From: Calditrichia bacterium
GTDB lineage: Bacteria > Calditrichota > Calditrichia > RBG-13-44-9 > J075
Length of the DNA: 64,000 bases
NCBI GenBank assembly: GCA_028284905.1
Contig: JANQQU010000052.1
Location: forward strand, 45,157 to 109,156
Direction: 5' to 3'
Of the stretch, positions 27,675 through 36,234 are shown piece after piece. Below the pieces are notes generated by a model. The model saw only the letters and a list, made by a program, of their open reading frames with translations, did no database searches and was not told the origin of the DNA. The translations under genes and the position numbers were made by a program. Within the stretch, counting starts at the first letter, position 1. Each line of letters opens with the position of its first letter.

Positions 27675-28031
27675 GTGCTTCACTCCCTTTGGTCGTGTTT
27701 TTTTATTGTGTGTTTACTAAAGCTTCCGCTAAAGGGATACTCGGATGTGCTTGCTAATTCTGGAGAATATGGCTCCACTCCTGTCGTCGCTAATGGTTCC
27801 ACTCCCTGCGGTCGTTCATGGTTAAAGAGACTGGAGAAAGATTTAAGTTTTTACCATCAGCGACTGAAAGGAGCGGCAACCATTAGTGACCGAAGGGAAC
27901 GGAACCATTAGCGACGTTAGGAGCGGAACCATCAGTGACCGAAGGGAACGAAACCATCAGCGAGGATAGGAGCGGAACCATTAGCGACAACAGGAGCAAA
28001 ACCATCAGCGACTGAAAGGAGCGCCCCCATC
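27675..28031. repeat. Repeat array C: third copy of the 25-bp unit family
   Basis: The array starts after the M28 peptidase stop with ggtgcttcactccctttgg and the attgtgtgttt word. It carries one module with ctcctgtcgtcgctaatgg and cactccctgcggtcgttcat (27776-27823). It then has seven tandem 24-27-bp units (27853-28031) that alternate AGGAGCGG-type and GGGAACG-type cores, each followed by accatcag or accattag. The orientation is that of array B. The last partial unit (ccatca, 28026-28031) overlaps the start-codon region of the nucleotidyltransferase gene. The short open frame at 27675-27911 is a by-product of the repeat. Confidence 0.85.
28015..28031 (+). promoter_or_regulatory. Ribosome binding site and non-standard start inside repeat array C
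   Basis: AAAGGAG at 28015-28021 is followed after 7 bases by ATC at 28029. ATC is in frame with the nucleotidyltransferase reading frame and precedes residues that family members conserve. No ATG, GTG or TTG lies between it and GTG 28101. The ribosome binding site and the ATC are both part of a 25-bp repeat unit. Confidence 0.45.
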
Positions 28032-28805
28032 AACACCTTCCCCCCATCCGGCCCTCAACCCCATAGCCGCGAAACGCGCGAAACAATTATCGAAAAAGTT
28101 GTGCGTCGCCTTCAGCAAAAATTTGCTAATCACCTTCAATCCATTGCGCTCTATGGCAGTATGGCCCGTAAGGACGATATGCCCTGGTCCGATATTGAGA
28201 TGATGGTTATTATCTCCGGCAAAAATATCGATTACCCACTGGAATTTATCAGCAATGGTGGCCGGGTCGAAATTAACATATACAGTGCGGATCAATTTTA
28301 TGCCGACCTCGATGATTTCGATGAAATGTGGCCGCTCACCCATTCAGCTTTTCTCTACAATCAACCTTTGTTTGGTGACCCCGCTATTTTTCTCGATGGC
28401 CGGAAACTCGTTCAAAATACCTCCCGGGAAAAACTCTCCCATATTGCCCAAGCGCTAATTACCGGAGAAATTTTTGAGCTGCTTGCCAAGGTGAGAAATG
28501 CCGCGCAGATTCAGGATTATCAGAACATTCCTCTGAATACGATTAAGTTGACGGAATACGGTACTTTTTTAGTGGGTCTGCAAAACCGCCAACTCTTTCG
28601 TTCTGCCCAGTCCATGTTTACGGAAGCTTTGCAATCAGAGAATAAACCCGCAGGATTAACAGCCTTAATTACCGCTGTTCAAAAGGGAAATTTGACCGAC
28701 GCCGAAAAACTTATCACTCTGTTGGAAGACTTCTGGCGCGGCACTTTTCTATGGGCAGAAAAAAACCAGCTCAACCTTTCCGCCAGGTTGCAATGGCCGA
28801 TTTAA
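28029..28805 (+). CDS. Kanamycin-nucleotidyltransferase-like protein (ANT(4')/KNTase family)
   Basis: From GTG 28101 the product is 234 residues. It has the nucleotidyltransferase signature YGSMARKDDMPWSDIEMM and a KNTase-type C-terminal domain (TEYGTFLVGLQNRQLFRS, DFWRGTFLWAEKN). The last segment aligns well in order with ANT(4') enzymes, which adenylylate aminoglycosides. However, the frame stays open upstream of GTG and encodes SRETRETIIEKVVRRLQQKF. The first residues of that run are missing from the GTG form and match the usual TREER start helix of the family. An AAAGGAG site lies 7 bases before ATC 28029, which I give as the start; GTG 28101 is the conservative alternative. Resistance activity is not proven. 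Confidence 0.8.
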   Translation: MNTFPPSGPQPHSRETRETIIEKVVRRLQQKFANHLQSIALYGSMARKDDMPWSDIEMMVIISGKNIDYPLEFISNGGRVEINIYSADQFYADLDDFDEMWPLTHSAFLYNQPLFGDPAIFLDGRKLVQNTSREKLSHIAQALITGEIFELLAKVRNAAQIQDYQNIPLNTIKLTEYGTFLVGLQNRQLFRSAQSMFTEALQSENKPAGLTALITAVQKGNLTDAEKLITLLEDFWRGTFLWAEKNQLNLSARLQWPI

Positions 28806-28904
28806 ATGACACAATCAGGAAAAAATCATAACATTCCGGGATTTTTCCCGTTTCTCTTCCCAAATTCTTAATCATGTAAAATATATTTCTGTGGAGTGTC
28901 ACGA

Positions 28905-29417
28905 ATGAAAATTTTCTGGTTTCTTCTATTTCTGGGAAGCACAATTTTCGCCCAGTACGAATGCGCAAATCCAAACTTTTCCACGCTTGAAAAATTAACC
29001 GGCAGCTGGGATGTTCGCACAACCGATAGAACCCGGCCCGGTGAATATGAAGAAAATACCGGCACTGCAGAAATAAGTGTTTTATTCGCTCAATGCGCTA
29101 TCGAACAAAAATTTACCGGCATTTTTAAAGAAAAAGATTATGCTTTTAAATCAATAGTGATTTGTGCAGACTCGACCAATGCGCAGGCAATCTGGCTCGA
29201 TAGCAACCATGGCCGATTCATGACACTCGCCGGGGAAATCTCTCCGGATAGCATCGTCGTGCGCTGGCAGCGGGAGTTTACCAATCGCACGATGATTGTA
29301 AAGCATAAGTTCAGTGAATTAGAAGCAAACAGCTTCAAAATGGAAAGCTTCCTTTCCCCGAACTCCGGTACGGATTGGCAATTAACGCACCGCCGGGTTT
29401 ATACACGCCACAACTAA
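28905..29417 (+). CDS. Small secreted protein, DUF1579-like
   Basis: This is a 170-residue protein with a signal peptide (MKIFWFLLFLGSTIFAQ). A single beta-rich domain opens STLEKLTGSWDVRTTDRT and continues LDSNHGRFMTLAGEISPDS. This order resembles DUF1579/lipocalin-like proteins that are predicted ligand binders. No catalytic residue is evident. GGAG at 28893 places the start at ATG 28905 rather than at the GTG 9 bases before it. An intrinsic terminator follows the stop. Confidence 0.65.
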   Translation: MKIFWFLLFLGSTIFAQYECANPNFSTLEKLTGSWDVRTTDRTRPGEYEENTGTAEISVLFAQCAIEQKFTGIFKEKDYAFKSIVICADSTNAQAIWLDSNHGRFMTLAGEISPDSIVVRWQREFTNRTMIVKHKFSELEANSFKMESFLSPNSGTDWQLTHRRVYTRHN

Positions 29418-29441
29418 TAATGGAATCATTATAATTAGTTC

Positions 29442-29485
29442 GTGTTGACAATTACGAATGTTTACTAATTGTCAACACCTCTTTT
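29442..29485 (+). terminator. Intrinsic terminator
   Basis: A perfect 13-bp stem (gtgttgacaatta with taattgtcaacac) closes an 11-base loop and is followed by ctcttttt. It lies 24 bp after the stop of the DUF1579-like gene. Confidence 0.75.
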
Positions 29486-29546
29486 TCATCGCATTTTATA
29501 TTTGAAAATGAATCGTAAATGCAATCAAAATAGACATCGCGACCTC

Positions 29547-29655
29547 CATTCATCCTGAGCCTCTCGAAGGGTGAAAATTTCTTCTGAATAACGATGATTA
29601 TTGTTCATTCTTCGACAGGTACATCCTGAGCTTGACGAAGGGCTCAGAATGAATG
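29547..29655. repeat. Dispersed-type repeat with inverted ends (cattcatcctgagcc / ggctcagaatgaatg)
   Basis: A 109-bp block in the 428-bp gap before the DUF6702 gene has inverted 15-bp ends. Internally it repeats the cctgagc and cgaaggg words in both orientations (tctcgaaggg, gacgaagggctcag). The style is that of ctgagcctgtcgaagg intergenic repeats known from many genomes. Apart from this and the terminator, the gap holds no gene that I can see. Confidence 0.65.
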
Positions 29656-29845
29656 TGGTTTTTCAAAATAGGATATTTTCATAATAAACAGTGCATTAGA
29701 AAAAACTTTAGAGTCTTTTATTTAATTTAATTGTTAACACGACCTAATCCGACGATACTAAAAGAGACCTTACTTGCCTCCGGTTATCACATTGCTTAAT
29801 TTATGCGCGATCTGACCACTATCTTCAGAAAACGATGGAGCATTC

Positions 29846-30370
29846 ATGCAGCATCACTATCTTATCCGCCCAATCAAAATTATTGGCCTGCTCGTTACTT
29901 TGCTGATTATTTTTCAGGGCGTCCTTGTTGCGCATGAGTTTTATGTCTCTATTTGTAAAATCAAACATAATCCGGCAACACAAGCATTCGATATCAGTAT
30001 CCGTATCTTCACTAACGATTTTGATGCGGCATTAACCGCAACAAATGGGGAATCCCCCCGGTTAGATACAGCTGAGGAACTCCCCGAAAGTGCCGCCTGG
30101 GTGGCAGATTACGTGCTCGGCAAGCTACAATTGCAGGCGGACGATCGCCCGTTAACGCTGCGCTTTCTCTCCCATCGCTACGATTATGACGCCACGGAAG
30201 TGCTTCTTCGCGCGGATAGCGTCTCAACCGTAGAGAAGTTGATGATTCAAAACGAAATTCTGCTCGATCTGCTCGATGGACAGACGAACATCGTCCGCTG
30301 CCAGATGAACGGCGTGAAGAAATTTGTCAATTTGGGCAAAACGCTGCCGAACGAAACGATAACATTCTGA
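29846..30370 (+). CDS. DUF6702-family exported protein
   Basis: This is a 174-residue protein with an N-terminal hydrophobic signal (about 11-30, IIGLLVTLLIIFQGVLVAHE). The conserved opening of DUF6702 follows: HEFYVSICKIKHNPATQAFD, then ISIRIFTNDFDAAL. The function of this family is unknown. It is often a single-domain periplasmic or membrane-attached protein of Bacteroidota and relatives. A GGAG site lies 6 bases before the ATG. The deacetylase gene starts 20 bp after its stop, so they probably share a transcript. Confidence 0.82.
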   Translation: MQHHYLIRPIKIIGLLVTLLIIFQGVLVAHEFYVSICKIKHNPATQAFDISIRIFTNDFDAALTATNGESPRLDTAEELPESAAWVADYVLGKLQLQADDRPLTLRFLSHRYDYDATEVLLRADSVSTVEKLMIQNEILLDLLDGQTNIVRCQMNGVKKFVNLGKTLPNETITF

Positions 30371-30389
30371 GTGTGGACCGACGAGGCTT

Positions 30390-31835
30390 ATGAATCCCAA
30401 ATACAAATATGTGCTGGAATATTTTTGCCAGTTGTATAACGTCCCGCCGGAAATAGAAATTGGATATGGCACTCGGGATGCTTCGATAAATATTACCGCC
30501 AGCGAGACCAACTATTTTGAAGATTTTAATCCTTTCCCCACCGACGAACCGGTTTGGAAGCATTGGCGTTATCAGGAAATCCCATTTATTTTTGCCGGGG
30601 AGGCAAACCGGGAAGTACTCGAAATTGTTAATGGGAAAGCATTCATTAATGCCGATGTTCTTGCTGGCGCTTTCTTCTTTCTCAGCGGATGGCAAGAATT
30701 TGTCTATTTGCAAAAACATAACGCCACCCGTTATCCTTATAGCGACAGTTTGCAGGCGCGTTGGAAAATCGCTCACATTCCGCTGGTCAATTATTATTTT
30801 GATGTTTTGAAAAGCGCTATTGAGCAGGTTTACAATATTACGCTAACGGTAGATGCCTGGGGACAAAGCCCCGGCGCTATTTGTCTGACGCATGATATTG
30901 ACAATTGTTACGGCGGTTGGAAGTATGACCTATTTAGTCAGTTAAAGAAAAAGAAAATCGGCGATCTGTTCAAAATCATTGCGCATCGACTGACCCGTGG
31001 CGATACTTGGTTTAATTTCGAGGATATTATTCAGCTGGAAAAACAGTATGATGCAACATCCTCTTTTTATTTCATTCCGGATTTCGGTAATGTTTATTTT
31101 AACCCATCCATCGTAAAAAGAGTTACTACTGCAGAAAAGTCATACGATCCGGCAGATTTTTTTGATCGCCGCTTTGCATCTCGCTTTCGGGGTTACACGA
31201 CCCGTTTGGAAAATGCCGATTACGACCTACGCACTCCGAAAATTCGCGATGTATTTCGCACTATCCGTGAGAATGGCAGTGAAGTTGGTATTCATGGTGG
31301 CTTTGGTTCCTTTCTGTCGGAAGCATATTACCGGGAGGGATTATCCCGCTTTGACGAAGCAACAACCGGGAGCCGATTTCATTATCTCAACTTTGATATC
31401 ACAACCACCTACGACATTCTCGAAAAAGTTGATCAGCGTTACGATTCTACTATAGGATTCGCAGAAGTGCCGGGATTTCGTAACGGCATCGCTTATCCGT
31501 TTAAGCCTTATAACATCCGCGAAGATCGCACTTACAACCTGCTGCAAATCCCCTTAATTGCCATGGACACCACTTTCCGCAGCTATACGAATACCGCTCT
31601 CCCGCATGTTCTTCCAACTATTTTAGGCTTATTTCATGAGGTTCAAAAATTTCAGGGATGTTTAACTGTGCTTTGGCATAATCCGTATTTTACTCCCTAC
31701 AAGTATGCCGGTTGGCGGGAAATCTATGAGGGAATTTTAAAGGAAGGAAAACAGAATCTGTTTCAGTTGACCAGCGGAGAAAAAGTGTATGATCAATGGC
31801 AGCCTGTTTTGGAAAGAGAGACTAAATTTTCCTAA
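30390..31835 (+). CDS. Polysaccharide deacetylase-family protein with N-terminal DUF7033-like domain
   Basis: This is a 481-residue protein. Residues about 1-150 resemble the DUF7033 region found before some deacetylase domains (WRYQEIPFIFAGE, FFFLSGWQEF). Residues about 165-470 hold the NodB-like barrel, with the metal-site motif ICLTHDIDNCYGGW and the further EVGIHGGFGSF, where His would be a metal ligand. A late TVLWHNPYFTPYKY supplies another expected His. It probably removes acetyl groups from a glycan or takes part in polysaccharide synthesis. No signal peptide is seen, so the site of action may be cytoplasmic. It is 20 bp downstream of the DUF6702 gene. Confidence 0.85.
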   Translation: MNPKYKYVLEYFCQLYNVPPEIEIGYGTRDASINITASETNYFEDFNPFPTDEPVWKHWRYQEIPFIFAGEANREVLEIVNGKAFINADVLAGAFFFLSGWQEFVYLQKHNATRYPYSDSLQARWKIAHIPLVNYYFDVLKSAIEQVYNITLTVDAWGQSPGAICLTHDIDNCYGGWKYDLFSQLKKKKIGDLFKIIAHRLTRGDTWFNFEDIIQLEKQYDATSSFYFIPDFGNVYFNPSIVKRVTTAEKSYDPADFFDRRFASRFRGYTTRLENADYDLRTPKIRDVFRTIRENGSEVGIHGGFGSFLSEAYYREGLSRFDEATTGSRFHYLNFDITTTYDILEKVDQRYDSTIGFAEVPGFRNGIAYPFKPYNIREDRTYNLLQIPLIAMDTTFRSYTNTALPHVLPTILGLFHEVQKFQGCLTVLWHNPYFTPYKYAGWREIYEGILKEGKQNLFQLTSGEKVYDQWQPVLERETKFS

Positions 31836-31849
31836 TCCCCCTTCATTCA

Positions 31850-33034
31850 TTACGCTTCGCTGTTGCTATTCGCTTTTTCCGGATTGCCCACCAAGTCTTC
31901 CTGCCAAATCGGAAAATCCAGAACAAATTTTGTCCCGGTAGAAACGTTTTTTTCTATAAACACATCACTCTTATTCGCCTGCAGCGCCAGTTTACAAAAG
32001 ATAAGTCCCAACGCGCCGGCTGGTTTAAAACCGGCTTTTTTTAACTCTGCCTGGGCTGCTTTCATAAAAATCTGTTCATGAAAGCGCTCTGGCACCTGAA
32101 TTCCTTCATGGTACATATGCAATTGCAGGCGATCCCGCAGCTGCTGGGTACTTATTTTAACGGTAAAATCTTCCAGAGTATTTTTCATGAAGAAGTTGAG
32201 GATAACTTCCAGGACGCTTTCCAGAAGGTGTCGATCAAGGAATATGCGGGGTAAATCGGCAGGCAGGTCATGCTGTAAATAGCCCTCGTCTTCCCTGGAC
32301 TGATCATTTAAGAAATCGATTAAGTGATCTAATGAATCCTTTAATGATAATGGGGCAGGCTCAACTTTTAAATTTTCTTCCTCTAAAGCATTTATTGCTT
32401 CCAGGTTAACAATCATTCGCTGTAGCGTGCGGCAGGAACGATCTATCTTGCTCAGATGTTTTTCGTTTTCCCCGACAGTGTTACTTTCGGAGAACATCTC
32501 CATCATTTGCAGGCACCCTTGTATGATAAACAGGGGATTCTTCATATCATGGGAGATAATGGCGGCTAACTCTTTCTTCAGGCTTGCTTCCTGCGCAAAC
32601 CGCTCATTTTCACTTTTCAGTTGTTTGATGTTTTTCCGGAGCTGATCGCATTCCTGCTTACGGCGAAGTTGGGACTTCAAAACGCAAAGCACTTCTGCGC
32701 GATCAAACGGACGAGCGATGTAGCCTTCAGCACCTGCTTCCAGCGCCCTTACCTTTTCATGAGTATCCCCGTTGCTGCCAATAACAATTAAGGGGATATC
32801 CGCCGAGTAAGAAATTTTCTTTAATTGTTCACAAACCAGAAAAACAGTGGCGATTTCTTCAATTGCATCCAGTATGATAATATCCGGTTGAATATTTTCC
32901 ACAGTTTCCTGAACCGCTGAAAAGTCCTGCAGCAAGGTTGTCTGATATCCGGCAGGATTCAGTATAAATACCAGAAGATCTGCTTCATCCCGCGATGTTG
33001 TAACGATTAAGGCATGACTGTCTGTCGCTTTCAT
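31850..33034 (-). CDS. Receiver-histidine kinase hybrid with degenerate ATP site
   Basis: This 394-residue cytoplasmic protein has a receiver domain at about 5-125 (IIILDAIEEI with the Asp, ARPFDRAEVL in place of the usual K-P run). A dimerisation helix carries the phospho-acceptor His in AAIISHDMKNPLFIIQGCL (about 160). The ATPase region at about 265-385 keeps the general layout, but the G1 box reads MYHEGIQVPERF, without the Asp of the normal DxGxGI. The N box is also weak (ILNFFMKNT). It may be an inactive or scaffold-like kinase that signals through its receiver. No response regulator is adjacent; the next gene upstream is a sigma factor. Confidence 0.82.
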   Translation of the reverse strand: MKATDSHALIVTTSRDEADLLVFILNPAGYQTTLLQDFSAVQETVENIQPDIIILDAIEEIATVFLVCEQLKKISYSADIPLIVIGSNGDTHEKVRALEAGAEGYIARPFDRAEVLCVLKSQLRRKQECDQLRKNIKQLKSENERFAQEASLKKELAAIISHDMKNPLFIIQGCLQMMEMFSESNTVGENEKHLSKIDRSCRTLQRMIVNLEAINALEEENLKVEPAPLSLKDSLDHLIDFLNDQSREDEGYLQHDLPADLPRIFLDRHLLESVLEVILNFFMKNTLEDFTVKISTQQLRDRLQLHMYHEGIQVPERFHEQIFMKAAQAELKKAGFKPAGALGLIFCKLALQANKSDVFIEKNVSTGTKFVLDFPIWQEDLVGNPEKANSNSEA

Positions 33035-33403
33035 AAATCTCCAAATCTCATCAGTAAAACATTGAGCTTAAGCCGGCTCGAAAAAAATTTAAGATATACT
33101 AAGCAAACAGTCAGCAACTAAATAATTTTCTTCAGACATTTTTCCGTTCTCTCATGGCCTGCAGAATATTCATCTTTTTGAATAAAATTGCACAGACAAT
33201 ATCGACAACCCCAATGGTTTTAATACAAATATGATTAAAATTCCCGGGGAAATCATTGTGCGATTTAATGAGATTTATATATTTGACCCTGCCAACAGTG
33301 TGATTCACATCAATTGTGGTTTTGTCTGATTAGTATTTCAGAGATCTTTCCTGAGGCGAATGCCCAATGAGAATTGGGGCTTGTGTAATAATTTTACAAA
33401 GAA
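33035..33403. other. Gap of 369 bp without recognised gene
   Basis: The gap between the hybrid kinase and the sigma factor contains AT-rich sequence and no convincing reading frame, repeat or terminator on either strand. The promoter of the hybrid kinase gene should lie here. Confidence 0.5.
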
Positions 33404-34159
33404 TCAGCTGCTGTATTGTTCCGTTATATATTTCTTTAAGCGACGGATTGTTTCGGAATGAATTTGGGAAATTCTCGATTCGGAAACATTCAAAATTTCG
33501 CCGATTTCTTTGAAAGTTAGTCTTTCATAATAGTAGAGCGTAATAGCCAAACGCGCCTTTTCCGGCAGTTGTCTGATCGCTTTTACCAGCAACTTCTTTG
33601 CTTCGCTATCTTCAATGGTTTTATCGGGGCTTTCGGTGTTCATGTCCTCGAGTGCTTCATATAAATTGCACTCCTCTGCTGCTGCAGCGGGTTTGTCGAG
33701 CGAAACCATACTATTATTATTCACCTGGGTTTGCCAGTGATAGTATTCCTTCTCCGAAATGCCTAAATGCTTGGCAACAGTGCTGTCGCACAGGTAATCG
33801 CGGTGGGTTTGTTCCAGTATTTCGATGCTTTTCTTTATTTTGCTGGATTTAGCCCGCAAAGAGCGCGGCACCCAATCCTGCTTCCGCAGCTCATCAATAA
33901 TCGCGCCACGGATACGGGGAATAGCATAGGTCTCGAACTTAATGCCAAAATACGGATCATAGCGATCCAATGCTTCACTGAGCCCTATCACCCCGATATT
34001 TACCAGATCTTCTCTATCCCCGTTAAAATATTGGGTATTAAACAATTTGTTCACAACATAGTGAACGAGTCCAAGATATTTTTCCATCAACTGGATTCGT
34101 ACTCCGGGCGCTTTCTCTTTATGGAATGCTTGCCAGGCTGCATCAATTTGTGCTTTCAT
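33404..34159 (-). CDS. RNA polymerase sigma factor, FliA/WhiG group
   Basis: This is a 251-residue sigma-70-family factor of group 3. Region 2 holds DREDLVNIGVIGLSEALDRY and then FETYAIPRIRGAIIDELRKQ and DWVPRS, the FliA/WhiG wording that contacts the -10 element. Region 3 is at about 95-160. Region 4 ends LTFKEIGEILNVSESRISQI followed by HSETIRRLKKYI. In motile bacteria this group drives flagellar genes. In this window no flagellar gene is seen, so the regulon may be motility elsewhere or another envelope programme. It is transcribed alone, with a 1.2-kb gap upstream. Confidence 0.92.
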   Translation of the reverse strand: MKAQIDAAWQAFHKEKAPGVRIQLMEKYLGLVHYVVNKLFNTQYFNGDREDLVNIGVIGLSEALDRYDPYFGIKFETYAIPRIRGAIIDELRKQDWVPRSLRAKSSKIKKSIEILEQTHRDYLCDSTVAKHLGISEKEYYHWQTQVNNNSMVSLDKPAAAAEECNLYEALEDMNTESPDKTIEDSEAKKLLVKAIRQLPEKARLAITLYYYERLTFKEIGEILNVSESRISQIHSETIRRLKKYITEQYSS

Positions 34160-35355
34160 CTCTACACCTGTTTCATATTAGGTTGATACGTTCGCAATCG
34201 GAATTCCCCGGACGGTAAGGATGCTTCTACCTCTTTCCGTCTCCTACACGCCATTTACTGCGGCGATAATGGGAGTATCGCAAATACGGTACCGAAAAAT
34301 TCCCAATGCGGGCCTGGCAAGGCCAAAACAGGTTTTTTAAAAAAATTTCTTTTTTTGGGGGTTATGAGTCTACATATCGTCTCAATAATCCTGTCAAAAA
34401 AAACAGTCGTTGCAGCAATAAACCGCTTAACTCATTTTGTATATTTATTGCATTTATTTCCGAAACGCTAAATCAATATTTATCGTTTATCAGGCGAAAT
34501 TATATCACTCACCGCGATCTTCATTCTTTAACAGATATAATTATCTCATCTGTCGCTAAAGCCAACCAGCGCCAACCACAAAACAGTAAATGGAATATGA
34601 AAAGGAATTTTTAAAATGGTAAGAATGGAGAAAATCCCGAACCACCTGTCAGCAAAAAATAAATATCTCATTTATTTATTTGCTGACAGGTATGATCGGC
34701 AAAAATTCAAACGACACTGAATACCACAGCTTTCCAAATTTTTGCTGCTCGGGAACTCGGACTGACCGATGTCAATCTCCCTAACCCTGTTCTCCCCAGG
34801 GGCGCTAAAAATAAGAACCGCAGGTAAATATCATTAACCGCGGTCTCTTCCCTAACTCCTTAAGTAAAAAAGTTCAAACACTATTTAACTTAAGCCAACA
34901 ATCTTTATTTCGCAATATATATGCCAAGATTTTTTCTTTTAGAAACAAAGTCGTAAGTCAAACAATATCAACATTTTACCAAAAACAACAATTTACAAAC
35001 ATCAAAAAAAGTGTCTAAATTATCGACAGCGCTGTTTAAAAAAGCACCAAACAGCGGAAGTATCAACACTTGATATTTCAAATGAGTCATTTATTTGTTG
35101 CGTTCATCGAATACCTTACCTTATTTGATAGAGACGCTGGCAGAAAATGCTTTTTGATTCCCACAGATCCTGATCTTCATAACTAAAACGGTAATCGGTT
35201 CGCTAAATTCCTGCAGACATATTCCCACGCATATACCCATCAGTTCAATAACGCTCTCATTTATCAGCGTCAGTATCGTAAACTTGTGTATCTTAGCTTA
35301 CGGATAAAAAAAAGAAAGCGTTTAATTTAATCTAAGGTAAATTTACGGGGGTTTT
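34160..35355. other. 1.2-kb gene-poor gap with two hairpins
   Basis: No reading frame here has a convincing start, codon use or family resemblance; the one at 34306-34614 is compositionally AT-rich and unrecognised. Two structured elements stand out. At 34644-34691, acctgtcagcaaa faces tttgctgacaggt across an AT-rich centre, giving a stem of about 20 bp with few mismatches. At 35030-35056, cgctgttt faces aaacagcg. The gap separates divergent genes, so both promoters should lie here. An unrecognised small RNA is possible. Confidence 0.5.
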
Positions 35356-35997
35356 ATGCCTAAATCCGTTTCGGTAATATTGTCCATCTTTCTATTCTTA
35401 ATGTTGTCAAACTGCAGCAGTACCAAAGTCAATGTGTTTAGCCATCATTCTTCAAAATCCAACCCGGAAGATATGAAAACATTTGGCATCGCCCGCTTGA
35501 GTGCAGAAGAACCGGAAATTGAACGGGAGATTTTAAGAATTGTCCGGAAGCAATTGGAAGACAAGGGGCTAAAGTTTGTGAACAGCAATCCTGATTTCCT
35601 TGTAGCTACCCACTTTTATATCGGTGCTTTCCAAAAGTATGTGCCGCCGTCAACAATTACAATGCGGGATCTTAATCCATCCCCTATCGATCAGGTTGAA
35701 GAAGCGATGACCAGTCGCAGATCCCGGCCGACAGCACGCGAACGGCAGCGGGATCGTGTTACGAAACAAGGATATACTTTCCAGGGATATTATGATACCA
35801 AGTTTTATCAGAATATCCAGCTATATTTCGTCAGCATCCCCTCGAAAGACCGGGTAGAAATTGTTTGGCAGGGTGAAATTGACAGTCAAAATAAAAAAGA
35901 AGATATTCTCTCAATTGCACCGCAGTTCCTTGAAGAGCTTTTGAGTGAATTCCCAAAAAAATCCGGCAAAGAAGAATCTCGTAAACTTAAAATATAA
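35356..35997 (+). CDS. DUF4136-family lipoprotein
   Basis: This is a 213-residue lipoprotein with the lipobox FLMLSNCSS (lipid Cys at about 20). Residues 25-195 follow the DUF4136 layout, with FGIARLSAEEPEIEREIL, a central PDFLVATHFYIG, and the closing VEIVWQGEIDSQ. These proteins are envelope lipoproteins of unknown role. A tract of basic residues (TSRRSRPTARERQRDRV) interrupts the usual domain at about 120-140. The next gene lies 237 bp downstream. Confidence 0.82.
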   Translation: MPKSVSVILSIFLFLMLSNCSSTKVNVFSHHSSKSNPEDMKTFGIARLSAEEPEIEREILRIVRKQLEDKGLKFVNSNPDFLVATHFYIGAFQKYVPPSTITMRDLNPSPIDQVEEAMTSRRSRPTARERQRDRVTKQGYTFQGYYDTKFYQNIQLYFVSIPSKDRVEIVWQGEIDSQNKKEDILSIAPQFLEELLSEFPKKSGKEESRKLKI

Positions 35998-36234
35998 TTC
36001 ATCAATCTCCCTGGCAATTTTCAGTCTTTTAACCCGCCGGTTTCATCATTTATAAATGTTACTATTTTCTCCCCCTGCTATTTTTTCGGGAACCGATAAC
36101 GGTTCCCTTTGTATATGATCCTGAGTGCGAAGCCGGGAAATTTAATCCCTATTTGAATTGAGCGGCTCTTTTATGTATATTCGCAATTCGATTTTCAGGA
36201 ATTCTTATGTTATGCAATGATTAAAGGTTTGAAT

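Noticed and set aside
27675..27911. 78-residue frame after the M28 peptidase
   Set aside because: It runs through repeat array C and has no features of a protein.
34306..34614. 102-residue frame in the long gap
   Set aside because: It has AT-rich composition, no clear ribosome binding site and no family resemblance.
35290..35310. FliA-like promoter before the DUF4136 gene
   Set aside because: A taaactt word and an acggataa word occur, but the spacer is about 13 instead of 11 and the second word has mismatches.
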